A stretch of 26,607 nucleotides of DNA from Pseudomonadota bacterium (GTDB lineage: Bacteria; Pseudomonadota; Gammaproteobacteria; Steroidobacterales; Steroidobacteraceae), in the NCBI GenBank assembly GCA_028067895.1, contig JAPTUI010000276.1:1-26607 (forward strand). Reading direction: 5' to 3'. A program made the position numbers and the translations under genes. Below, in pieces: positions 7,569 to 15,598 of the stretch (position 1 is its first letter; each line of letters begins with the position of its first letter). Below the pieces are notes generated by a model. That model was not told the origin of the DNA. It ran no database searches and saw nothing but the letters and a program-made list of their open reading frames with translations.

Positions 7569-7799
7569 ATGGACTGGGGAGCTCGCATTACGACGGACCC
7601 GGCGATATGCCACGGCACCGCTTGCATCAAGGGCCCCCGCATCATGGCGTCCGTGGTGTTGAATAACCTTGCGGCCGGCGAATCCGTGGACGAGACCTTG
7701 AGCCTGTACCCGACTCTACGCCGGGAAGACGTGACCGCTGTGATGGCTTATGCCGCGGACCTGCTGCGCGAGCGCGTCGTACTGACCACCGCGGCGTGA
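7569..7799 (+). CDS. DUF433 family protein (VapB-like antitoxin)
   Basis: 76 residues. The sequence carries the DUF433 pattern: a short strand (ARITTDP), then CHGTACIKGPRIMASVVLNNLAAGESVDETLS and a helical YPTLRREDVTAVMAYAADLLRER, which is a small winged-helix-like fold. DUF433 proteins are generally encoded just ahead of DUF5615 PIN-like toxins and are taken to be their antitoxin and autoregulator. The final GCGTGA overlaps the GTG start of the downstream DUF5615 gene, the coupling typical of such pairs. It lies just outside the third tRNA repeat. Confidence 0.85.
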   Translation: MDWGARITTDPAICHGTACIKGPRIMASVVLNNLAAGESVDETLSLYPTLRREDVTAVMAYAADLLRERVVLTTAA

Positions 7800-8149
7800 A
7801 ATTCAAACTGGACGAGAATCTCTCGCCATCCCTGGCGGCCCTGTATTAAGCCGCCGGGCACGATGCTCATTCGGTAAGCCAGCAGGCCCTTGGTGGTCAG
7901 CCTGACGAGCGCGTCGTTGAAGTGTGCAGCCACGAAACGCGGGTCCTCGTCACGCTGGATCTGGATTTTTCCAACATCCTCGCGTACCCGCCCGACAGGT
8001 TCTCAGGCATTGTCGTGCTTCGGCTCGCCGACCAAGCCCACATCACGGTACAAGCCGCCATCGAGCGCGTCTTGCAATTACTGCCGAACGAACCGGTCGT
8101 CGGCACCCTGTGGATCGTCGAACATCGCCGCATCCGCATCAGGACATAA
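7796..8149 (+). pseudogene. DUF5615 PIN-like toxin gene, interrupted by one in-frame stop
   Basis: Starting at GTG 7796 (overlapping the DUF433 stop) the frame reads MKFKLDENLSPSLAALY, then TAA at 7847-7849. It continues in the same frame to 8149 with good family sequence: AAGHDAHSV, TRVLVTLDLDFSNILAYPP, GIVVLRL and a C-terminal LWIVEHRRIRIRT. The full product would have 117 positions, normal for DUF5615 (Mut7-C/PIN-like nucleases), with the acidic DEN and TLDLDF residues intact. Only codon 18 is broken; homologues usually have a Gln, Arg or Glu-like residue there, so a single CAA-to-TAA-type change would explain it. Internal restart at ATG 7922 would lack the N-terminal acidic residues. Either a recent inactivation or a sequencing error. 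Confidence 0.8.
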
Positions 8150-8681
8150 CCTCGAGCTCTCCCGTGGACTGAACATGGATGTCGGTCGTTAAGCGGCTTC
8201 CAAGGAGGGGAACGAGGTCGGCGCGCTTCTGGCCGATGTGCGGTCACCTCAGAAGGTCGATGAGTTGCCGGGCGGGCTCGACGTGCGGTGTCCGTTGCAG
8301 CGCGCCCCGCGTGGGGTCTCAATGGGGGCATCTGCCGCCGCCCCGCACTTCGAAAGCACAGAGCCGCCCTCGAAGGCATGATCACGATCCCTTCCGCCTG
8401 ATCAAGGCTCACCCGTACGTGCCGCAGGGCAGCGCTGCAACATCACGTTGGCGGTAGCCCTCGTCTTACTCTAGAGCTTGCGCGCACCTCCGACGAGGCG
8501 CCGATTGGAATCCTGGACATCTCGCGGGTGCAGCGGGCGCGACCGCCCCTACACCGCTGCACATAGAGGTTTACCGGCCGCCACTGCCGGTCTTGCAACT
8601 TGATCCCCATCACGGTGTATCCGGGGCCACTCGTTGTGGTGGGCAAACGGAGGTTCCCCACGCTTCAGGTGCCGAACGGCT
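8150..8681. other. 532-base stretch with no recognisable gene
   Basis: Between the broken DUF5615 gene and the end of the convergent MFS gene. Short frames exist on both strands but none has a recognisable domain, convincing start or neighbour coupling. I see no hairpin with a T-run. It may be decayed accessory DNA at the outer edge of the island. Confidence 0.4.
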
Positions 8682-10388
8682 TCAAGCACCCATCGGTTCA
8701 ATATGCACCCTGGGTGACTCCTTCTCCGCGTCGTTCTTGCGGAAATACGAAAACACCGCGCAGAGCAGCGCGACACCCACGAGCGTCATCATTACCACGT
8801 GCAGCCCGTCCATGAACGCGGGCTTGCTGGACAGCGCCAGTGCTTGCCGATCCTCGCCGGCTCCGCCTTTGTGTGCGGCGGAATGAGCGCCGCTGACGGC
8901 CAGAAACAACATGCCGGAGATGTCGATTCCGAGGATGACGCCCAGGGAGCGCATCATGTTGAGAAATCCACCGGTCATGCCGAGCTTGTCGCGTGGAGTC
9001 GCCGCCATCGTGGCGCGGTTGTTCGCAGGCGTGAACATGCCCAGACCCGCGCCGAGAATGAGCATCTCGATCACGAGTGGCACGGGTCCCGTGGTGCTCT
9101 TGGCGAAGACGAGAGACAGTGACCCCAAGGCCAGCAACAGAGAGCCGCCGACCAGAAACTTGCGCGAACCCAGCCGATCGGCGGCGCGGCCCGCGAACGG
9201 CGCGAGCAACGCCATGGACAACGGGATTGCCGTAAGCATGATGCCCGTGCGCGCCGCGCTGTAGTCGAGGACCTCCTCGAAATAGAATGGCAGCAGGAAC
9301 AGAACGGCAAACAGCACATAGTACGCGAGGAACGCCGTGATATTTCCCGCCGCAATCGTGTACCTGCGAAACAGCGAGGGATCTATGGTCGGGTGCTTCA
9401 CGAGACGTTCGGTAATCACGAACGCCGCGATGCACACGACGCCGAGCAGCAGGTGGGACAGGATCAGTGGTGAGGCCCAGCCAGCCGATCCCGCTTTGTT
9501 GACGGCCAGCACGAGCGCCATCAGTCCGACGGTGAGCAGGACGCTGCCCAGATAGTCGAGTTTGACGTCCCGGCGGCGCCGATGATGCCGAGGTAGGATG
9601 TAATGCGCCGCAACGGCACCAACGATTCCGATCGGGACGTTGACGAAGAAAATGAAGCGCCAGCCCGCGAAGGTGATGAGCATTGCACCGACGAACGGTC
9701 CGAGCGCCATCGCCGTCCCTTGAACCGCGGCTTGAGCGCCCAGGGCACGGCCGAGTTCCCGGCTGCGAAATACCTGCGTGATGAGCGCAACTGAATTGGC
9801 CTGCAATAACGCAGCCCCGATGGCCTGCAGCGCGCGGGCAACGACCAGAGTAACGATGCCCGGAGCGAAGCCGCATAGCGCGGATCCTACGATGAATACG
9901 CCGAAGCCTATGTTGTACAGGAGGCTTCGGCCAAAGATGTCGGCGAGCCGACCCACGATCGGTAGCGCCAGGGCCAGCACGATCATGTACGCCATGGCGA
10001 CCCACTCGACAGCGGCGAGGGTCGAGCCGAACTCATGCTTGATCGTCGGCAGGGCGATATTGACGATGGTCACGTCGAGCGCAGACATCGTCGCGCCGAG
10101 CAACACGACCGTGAGCACTGCCCATTGCCACTTGTCGCGCGCGATGAGCCCACGTCTGTCGGAGTATTTGTGGAAAAGGCGGGACGCGATTCGCGCGTGC
10201 GCCGGGCGTGACCTGCGGGTCATCTGGTTCTTTGAGTTCTTCGCGGAGTCACCAGCGGGAGCGGAATCGTGGCTGTCTTGCGGTGGCGCAGCCACATCGT
10301 GTGTGAAATTCGCGTCAGTGCCGGGTCGGTGCGTATCAGACGAGGCGTTGATCGGGCTGTCGGTTTTGGCCGCAATGCGGCGGTTCAT
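8682..10388 (-). CDS. DHA2 family (EmrB/QacA-like) 14-TM MFS drug exporter
   Basis: 568 residues from the ATG at 10388. After a hydrophilic N-terminal extension of about 85 residues, the protein shows DHA2 hallmarks: LDVTIVNIALPTI in helix 1, GRLADIFGR (motif A) after helix 2, an ALGPFVGAML motif-C-like helix 5, and about 14 membrane segments. Members export hydrophobic drugs or dyes by proton antiport. The 10388 start is chosen because it forms an ATGA overlap with the stop of a well-translated small ORF upstream; an in-frame ATG at 10424 has no such support. The long charged N-terminus is unusual. No EmrA-type adaptor gene is present. The substrate is unknown. Confidence 0.85.
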   Translation of the reverse strand: MNRRIAAKTDSPINASSDTHRPGTDANFTHDVAAPPQDSHDSAPAGDSAKNSKNQMTRRSRPAHARIASRLFHKYSDRRGLIARDKWQWAVLTVVLLGATMSALDVTIVNIALPTIKHEFGSTLAAVEWVAMAYMIVLALALPIVGRLADIFGRSLLYNIGFGVFIVGSALCGFAPGIVTLVVARALQAIGAALLQANSVALITQVFRSRELGRALGAQAAVQGTAMALGPFVGAMLITFAGWRFIFFVNVPIGIVGAVAAHYILPRHHRRRRDVKLDYLGSVLLTVGLMALVLAVNKAGSAGWASPLILSHLLLGVVCIAAFVITERLVKHPTIDPSLFRRYTIAAGNITAFLAYYVLFAVLFLLPFYFEEVLDYSAARTGIMLTAIPLSMALLAPFAGRAADRLGSRKFLVGGSLLLALGSLSLVFAKSTTGPVPLVIEMLILGAGLGMFTPANNRATMAATPRDKLGMTGGFLNMMRSLGVILGIDISGMLFLAVSGAHSAAHKGGAGEDRQALALSSKPAFMDGLHVVMMTLVGVALLCAVFSYFRKNDAEKESPRVHIEPMGA

Positions 10389-10525
10389 CGAGTCGCACCG
10401 GCATGAGCTGCAGGCCGATGGCACGCACAGTCGCAGGTGCTGCCGATCGAGCGGGTGCGAACGGGTTGCGGCGCCTGCGCGAGGGTGGGCAGTTCGATAC
10501 GGCTGACGCTTTCATTTCTACTCAT
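10385..10525 (-). CDS. 46-residue Cys-containing small ORF coupled to the MFS exporter
   Basis: Not a known family to me. The ATG at 10525 is preceded by a very strong ribosome binding site, GAGGAAGG (10529-10536 on the complement), three bases from the start. The peptide begins MSRNESVSRIELP and ends with a Ser/Thr/Cys/His-rich part (STCDCACHRP). Its TGA shares four bases (ATGA) with the start of the exporter gene, so the two form an operon with coupled translation. It could be a leader peptide that sets translation of the exporter, or a small peptide product exported by it. No peptide-modifying enzyme is nearby, so a RiPP role is only speculation. Confidence 0.5.
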   Translation of the reverse strand: MSRNESVSRIELPTLAQAPQPVRTRSIGSTCDCACHRPAAHAGATR

Positions 10526-11149
10526 GAACCTTCCTCGAGAATGCATCGCGCGTTGAAATTGTACATGGCATGCATGACATGCGGTAGGGCGATGCCTGGA
10601 AATGTCCGGGAAAAAACCCCGCTGCAGCAATCAATCTCCAACACCAGGCGCCGGCTATGATCGGGAGTGCATGACGCATTGACTGCTGGTGCATATCTTC
10701 GTGTCGCGAGGGTGGCGTCCGGTGTGCGATCGAACTGCGTCGTAGATTCCACGGTGGCCGATCGACGCGGGGAGGTCTGGGGTGAGGATTCCGTGGTGCC
10801 CGCGGAATGCGCGGGAGCGGTGCGTGTTCGGCACGCGATAGGATGTCGATGGGTCAAGTTCATCGGTGCGGTGAGCCTGACTGCTCTGCGCGGAGCTGCG
10901 AACTCGATCAGCAGAAGATCAAGGGCGTGGCCTCAATCCCCGGGTGTCGGCGTCACTGAGGTCCGTTGAGGATGAGCGGAGTCCGAGGCGGACCTTGGGC
11001 GGAACCTGATACCGCTGTTCGCGACATAGATCGACCCGCAGAGGTCAACGGAAGTATCAGTACAGATCTCAGGTGCCGATCCCGCGCCGGGAGCAATCCG
11101 CGTCACCTTTCCGTACCGACCTGTGCTGTGGTGCCACGAGGTGCCGGGC
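10526..11149. other. Intergenic region between divergent exporter and GalNAc operons
   Basis: About 620 bases. The leftmost part must carry the promoter of the small ORF and exporter: a TACAAT hexamer (complement of 10558-10563) is a possible -10, but no good -35 is placed above it. Short frames here show no domain or convincing start. The right edge leads into the candidate GalNAc operon promoter. Confidence 0.4.
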
Positions 11150-11205
11150 TTGACGTCGCAGTATTCAATCTGGAAAAATATTCCATGACGTGAAAAATAT
11201 TTCCA
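11150..11205 (+). promoter_or_regulatory. Tandem palindromic operators and promoter region of the GalNAc operon
   Basis: Two 15-base imperfect palindromes, TGGAAAAATATTCCA (11171-11185) and TGAAAAATATTTCCA (11191-11205), start exactly 20 bases apart, that is two turns of the helix, so bound dimers would sit on one face. TTGACG at 11150-11155 is a possible -35, with AAAAAT at 11174-11179 as a weak -10 inside the first palindrome, a layout that suits repression. RpiR-family regulators often bind GAAA/TTTC-type palindromes. The operon's own chimeric RpiR regulator is therefore the likely ligand (inference). Confidence 0.55.
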
Positions 11206-11453
11206 AATTGCCGGCGCAACCGCGGCAATGGGGTGGGGTAGCGCGCATAGCCAGTCCGGGGGCGGGGCATGTCAAGGTGCGAGGCATCGCTCGAAGTCCG
11301 TGGCGACGAGAGTCGGGCCTTGAATGCACGCGGCCGATCTGGGGAGGCACGGCGGATCTGGGCGGGAATGTCCTCGCACCCCAGGCCGGCCGGGGCATAG
11401 CGATCGAAGGCGCGCTGAATCAATTGGCTTGGTCATACATTCAGAGAACGCAT

Positions 11454-13214
11454 ATGGCGTACATCACATCTTTCCCTGCGGTTTCGGCTCAGGTAGGTCG
11501 TAGGCCCTCCTCGCCGGTCGGGCGGATTCGCAAACTGGCGGGATCTGGTGCTCGCAGCGCCGCCGCCTTCATCCTGCTGCAGGCACTGCTTTGGCTTGGA
11601 ATTGTCTTCGCTCCGGCGGCCAGCGCCGCTGGGGTCCTTGCGCCGACCCCGCCGATGGGATGGAACGACTGGGCCCACTATCAGTGCCGCATCGATTCCA
11701 ACGTGATCCTGGGCAATGCTCGTGCGCTCGTAAAAACCGGTCTTGCCGCTCGCGGCTACGATACGGTCACCATCGACGATTGTTGGATGCGCAAGCAGCG
11801 CGACAGCAACGGGAACCTGCAGGCCAATCTGCACAAGTTTCCGCAGGGCATGCATGCCGTCGCCAATAGCATCCACGCGCTCGGGTTGAAGTTCGGCATT
11901 TACGAGGATGCCGGCTATGCGACCTGCGGTGGCTTCGCCGGCAGCGGCGTCCCGAACGGTGGTGGCGCAGCGCATTTCCTGGCGGATGCGCGTCTGTTCG
12001 CAAGATCGGACGTCGATTACCTGAAATTGGATGGCTGCAACGTTTATACCGCCAAGGGAGAGTCAGCCATTGCGGCGTATCGGGCGGCCTATAAGGCCGA
12101 AAGCGAGGCGCTGAAGCAGGTGGGCCGGCCGATCATCTTTTCCGAGTCCGCGCCGGCCTATTTTCAGGGAACGCCGCAGTGGTATGACGTGCTCAGCTGG
12201 GTGCGTGGTTATGGGCAGCTCTGGCGCGAGGGCTCGGACATCGAGATTTTCGACCCCCATCGGCCGAATCGTTCGCGCTGGGCGAGCGTCATGTGGAATT
12301 ACGAGTACAACCTGCAGCTCGGCCGGTTCCAGAGGCCCGGCAACTGGAACGATTCGGACTTCATCATCGGCGGTGATCGGGGTATGACGCTCGCTGAATC
12401 GCGCAGCCAGCTGGCGCTCTGGTCGATGATGTCCGCACCGCTGATTCTCAGCTCGAACCTGAATAAGCTTTCCGCGGCTAGCATCCGCATCCTCGGCAAC
12501 AGGGCGGTTCTCGCCGTCGATCAGGATCCGCTGGGTCAGATGGCGACGCTGCTGCGGCGCACCCCGGCCGAGGATGTGCTGATGAAGCCGCTGAGTGGTG
12601 GCCGGTACGCTGTTGCGGTCCTCAACCGCAGCGAGCACCCCCTGTATGTGGCGCTGCACCCGCGTGCGCTCGGCTTCTCCGGTGGCGCCTGCCGATTCGA
12701 GAGCGTTGCGCTCTGGACTGGCTCGCGCCGTACGGGTGCGCAGGACCTCGTGGCACACATCGGGGTGCATGACACGCAGATCTGGACCATTCGGCCGACT
12801 GCCGCTTGCGGTGTTCCGCAGCGCATGGGTGTCATTACCCGCATCCGTCCGAACGTTGCACCTCACGATCGCACGGCAATGGCATATACCCGCTGCCTTT
12901 CGGCGCCTGGCTCAGTCGGTGAGTGCATAGGGTCAGGCGCGCAGAGCTGGCAAGTCCTGCCGAATGGCGCACTGCGTTCTGGCGGACGATGCCTTGCCCA
13001 GGTCGGCCACAGTGCCCGCCTCAGCGCGTGCGTCACGAGTGCACTGCAGCGGTGGCGCTATACGCTGCTGGGCAACCTCGTCAACCAGAGCACGCATCAG
13101 TGCCTGACCGGGGGTGCGAGCGGTGCTCTGACCGTGCAGGCCTGCGGGCACAACCTGGCATCGCAGATCTGGAGCGTGCCGGCTGCCATGGATGCAGGTC
13201 GGGCCTTGCGGTGA
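11454..13214 (+). CDS. Secreted GH27 glycosidase with ricin-type lectin domain (probable alpha-N-acetylgalactosaminidase)
   Basis: 586 residues from ATG 11454; the frame is open upstream to 11190 but that part has no protein character. A basic N-terminus and hydrophobic core (about 37-58) ending ASA form a signal peptide. GH27 motifs follow: PPMGWNDW (67-73), TIDDCW (106-111), nucleophile Asp193 in YLKLDGC, acid/base Asp262 in REGSDIE, and GNWNDSDF. At the 2-position pocket it reads SAPAY (Ser232, Ala235), matching the Ser/Ala pair of human alpha-NAGAL rather than the Glu/Leu of alpha-galactosidase A. Residues 470-577 are a beta-trefoil with three QxW repeats (497, 532, 571), a carbohydrate-binding lectin module. 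It would release terminal alpha-GalNAc in the periplasm or outside the cell. Confidence 0.88.
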   Translation: MAYITSFPAVSAQVGRRPSSPVGRIRKLAGSGARSAAAFILLQALLWLGIVFAPAASAAGVLAPTPPMGWNDWAHYQCRIDSNVILGNARALVKTGLAARGYDTVTIDDCWMRKQRDSNGNLQANLHKFPQGMHAVANSIHALGLKFGIYEDAGYATCGGFAGSGVPNGGGAAHFLADARLFARSDVDYLKLDGCNVYTAKGESAIAAYRAAYKAESEALKQVGRPIIFSESAPAYFQGTPQWYDVLSWVRGYGQLWREGSDIEIFDPHRPNRSRWASVMWNYEYNLQLGRFQRPGNWNDSDFIIGGDRGMTLAESRSQLALWSMMSAPLILSSNLNKLSAASIRILGNRAVLAVDQDPLGQMATLLRRTPAEDVLMKPLSGGRYAVAVLNRSEHPLYVALHPRALGFSGGACRFESVALWTGSRRTGAQDLVAHIGVHDTQIWTIRPTAACGVPQRMGVITRIRPNVAPHDRTAMAYTRCLSAPGSVGECIGSGAQSWQVLPNGALRSGGRCLAQVGHSARLSACVTSALQRWRYTLLGNLVNQSTHQCLTGGASGALTVQACGHNLASQIWSVPAAMDAGRALR

Positions 13215-13356
13215 CCGCGATGCGTTCAATTGAAGTCCGGGTTGGGGCAGCCGTCGAGTGCTGCCCGGCTCGGGCCTCGCACGGAGAAGGCGGGACGGCC
13301 GCCTCCCGGGCGCGCACTGCGTGCGGGCATTCCGAGTGGGCGGCCGGGAGAAGACG

Positions 13357-14631
13357 ATGAATTCAACCCCCTCAGGGACCGACCGGCGGGCGCTCGCGCT
13401 CATGGCGGGACTGTTCGCACTGTTCGGCTGTGTGACCTGGCTGAACGGTGTGCTGATCCCGTTCCTGAAATTGGTGTGCGAGCTCGACACCTTCGAGGCG
13501 CTGCTCGTTGCCTTCGCGTTCTACATCGCCTACTTCGTGATGGCGATTCCCTCGGCCCGTGTCCTGGCGATCACCGGCTACAAGAGAGGCATGGCGCTCG
13601 GACTGGCCGTGATGGCCGTGGGCACAGCGGTCTTCGTGCCCGCGGCGCTGCTGCGCTCGTACGGCATATTCCTGACCGGGTTGTTCGTGCAGGGCACCGG
13701 GCTGTGCCTGCTGCAGACGGCCGCAAATCCGTATGTGATCATTCTCGGGCCGCACGAAAGTGCAGCGCGGCGCGTGTCGATCATGGGCGTGTGCAACAAG
13801 CTCGCCGGCGTGATCAGTCCGATGCTGCTCGGCGCGGTGGTGTTCGTCGGATTCGGGCATCTGCAGCATGCGGCGCGCGGCACGCTGGGCGCCGCGGAGC
13901 TCAACCAGCTGGCGCACCGGCTCATTCCGCCCTACCTTGCTCTGGCCGTCGGCCTGCTGATCCTGGCATTTGCGATCGGGCGCTCCGGCCTGCCCGAGCC
14001 GAAGGAGCCGCCGGCGGAGCTCGATCAGAGTGAGCGTCGGCAGGGCTTTCGCTGGTCGCATCACCCATTGCTGCTGTTTGGGTTCTGGGCGCTGTTCTTT
14101 GAGATGGCCGTCGAGGTGATTGCCGGCGATACCATCGTTCTTTACGGACAAGCCCTGCACTTTCCGATCGAGACGGCACGCTTCTTCGCCAGTCTCACGC
14201 TCGGAGCGATGGTGCTCGGTTACCTGCTCGGCATCGTGCTCGTGCCTAAGCGCATGAGCCAGGAGCGAGCGCTCGCCTGGTCCGCCGCACTCGGGATCTT
14301 ACTGACGATCGGAATCACCGTGACGCACGGCATGCCCAGCATTCTGTTCGTGGCATCGCTCGGCTTTGCCAATGCGCTCCTGTGGCCGGCTATTTTCCCC
14401 CTGGCGCTCACCGGGCTCAGCGAGCACACCAAGACCGGTGCGGCGATCATGATCATGGCCATCATCGGCGGTGCCGTAGTGCCGCCAGCGTACGGTCTGC
14501 TTGCGCGCGTCATCGGCAATCAACTGGCGTATATTTCGCTCGTACCTATGTATGCAGTCATCCTGAGTTACGCGCTGTTTGCGCAGAAGCGTATCAGCAC
14601 GAGCCGCGCACGGATTGGAGCGCTGTCATGA
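13357..14631 (+). CDS. FucP/NagP-type MFS sugar permease (probable GalNAc:H+ symporter)
   Basis: 424 residues from ATG 13357, chosen because GGGAG (13346-13350) sits at normal spacing. About 12 membrane segments. The FHS-family signature QTAANPYVIILGP (about residues 122-134) and the SARVLAITGYKRGM loop after helix 2 match the L-fucose permease/NagP group, which imports fucose, glucose, GlcNAc and similar sugars with protons. It follows the glycosidase by 142 bases with no clear terminator between, and its stop overlaps the regulator start (ATGA). GalNAc as substrate is inferred from the neighbours. Confidence 0.85.
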   Translation: MNSTPSGTDRRALALMAGLFALFGCVTWLNGVLIPFLKLVCELDTFEALLVAFAFYIAYFVMAIPSARVLAITGYKRGMALGLAVMAVGTAVFVPAALLRSYGIFLTGLFVQGTGLCLLQTAANPYVIILGPHESAARRVSIMGVCNKLAGVISPMLLGAVVFVGFGHLQHAARGTLGAAELNQLAHRLIPPYLALAVGLLILAFAIGRSGLPEPKEPPAELDQSERRQGFRWSHHPLLLFGFWALFFEMAVEVIAGDTIVLYGQALHFPIETARFFASLTLGAMVLGYLLGIVLVPKRMSQERALAWSAALGILLTIGITVTHGMPSILFVASLGFANALLWPAIFPLALTGLSEHTKTGAAIMIMAIIGGAVVPPAYGLLARVIGNQLAYISLVPMYAVILSYALFAQKRISTSRARIGALS

Positions 14632-15578
14632 GTCCCCAAACAAGAAATTCCAATGGGCCGGCCGCCGCCGCCAGGGCAGAATCGGGCGATCGCGATGCGC
14701 CCGGCGATCTGCTCGGGCGGGTCCGCGCCGATATCGGTCATCTGTCCAAGGCGTTCGGCCGGATCGGCAGTTACCTGGTGGCTGATCCGGATTCATTCAT
14801 GCACGCGCCGCTGCGAACCATTGCGGCCGGGGCTGGCGTCAGCGAGCCGAGCATCGTGCGCTACTGCAAGCACTATGGCTGCAAGGGCGTTCCGGAGTTT
14901 CGTATCGAGCTGGCGAAGGCCTTGGCGCGCGAGCTGCCGGATTTCAGGCTCAATCTGATTGCACCCAGCGTCTCGGATCGCGAGCAGGTCAACGTCAACA
15001 AAAAGCGTTCGATCGCGCGTTATGCGGCCGGGCTGATTGAGCGGGAGCGCTCGATCATCATCGATTCGGGATCGACGCTGCGCATGTTCGCGACGCAGCT
15101 GGGGGAGGCTCGTGGACTTTCGATTCTCACCGCCGATCTGGAGGTGGTGAATCTGCTGCGTCATTACAAGCAGCATGAGGTGATCGTTCCTGCCGGTACG
15201 GTTCGTTACGACACGATGGTGATCGGCGGACGGTTTCTCGAGCGGTTCCTCACGGAGTTACATTTCGATACCTTCTTCCTCGGCGCCGATGCCATCGATT
15301 TGCGTCTCGGCTTGAGTACCTTCAACGAGGAGGAGGCGCAGAAAAATGCGGCCATGATCCGCGCGAGCGACCGTGTCGTGGTGCTCGCGGATTCTTCGAA
15401 ATTCGGTACGCCGAGTCTGCATCGAATCTGCGACATCCGCAAAGTCCACATGATCGTGACGGACACTGACGCAGATCCTGCGGCGGTGGAACAGATTGAG
15501 GAACTCGGGGTCGCAGTGCATTGCGTCGATCCCCGGACTGCAATCCGAGCCACGGGGCGGCGTAAGGCACGTAGATAA
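14628..15578 (+). CDS. Chimeric transcription regulator: RpiR helix-turn-helix + DeoR C-terminal sensor
   Basis: 316 residues. Residues about 30-107 are an RpiR/MurR-type N-terminal domain (AFGRIGSYLVADPDSF ... TIAAGAGVSEPSIVRYCKHYG ... FRIELAKALA). Residues about 124-301 are not the SIS domain that normally follows but a DeoR C-terminal sugar-phosphate sensor (IIIDSGSTLRMFA, ILTADLEVVNLL, FFLGADAID, EEEAQKNAAMIRAS, VLADSSKFG). The DeoR-type HTH is absent. Regulators of GalNAc use (AgaR) are DeoR proteins, so the sensor half fits a phosphorylated amino-sugar or tagatose-phosphate inducer. The DNA-binding half fits the GAAA/TTTC palindromes at 11171-11205. ATG 14628 overlaps the permease stop by four bases. 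It is probably a repressor of its own operon. Confidence 0.85.
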   Translation: MSPQTRNSNGPAAAARAESGDRDAPGDLLGRVRADIGHLSKAFGRIGSYLVADPDSFMHAPLRTIAAGAGVSEPSIVRYCKHYGCKGVPEFRIELAKALARELPDFRLNLIAPSVSDREQVNVNKKRSIARYAAGLIERERSIIIDSGSTLRMFATQLGEARGLSILTADLEVVNLLRHYKQHEVIVPAGTVRYDTMVIGGRFLERFLTELHFDTFFLGADAIDLRLGLSTFNEEEAQKNAAMIRASDRVVVLADSSKFGTPSLHRICDIRKVHMIVTDTDADPAAVEQIEELGVAVHCVDPRTAIRATGRRKARR

Positions 15579-15598
15579 GGCAGGCGAGGATTCAGAGC

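Noticed and set aside
3916..8681. A hidden integrase or transposase that could move the island
   Set aside because: I looked for tyrosine or serine recombinase and transposase motifs on both strands and saw none; nor did I see terminal inverted repeats of an insertion sequence.
11190..11453. N-terminal extension of the GH27 protein by 88 residues
   Set aside because: It would start inside the operator, has no protein-like features and would bury the signal peptide; ATG 11454 is preferred.
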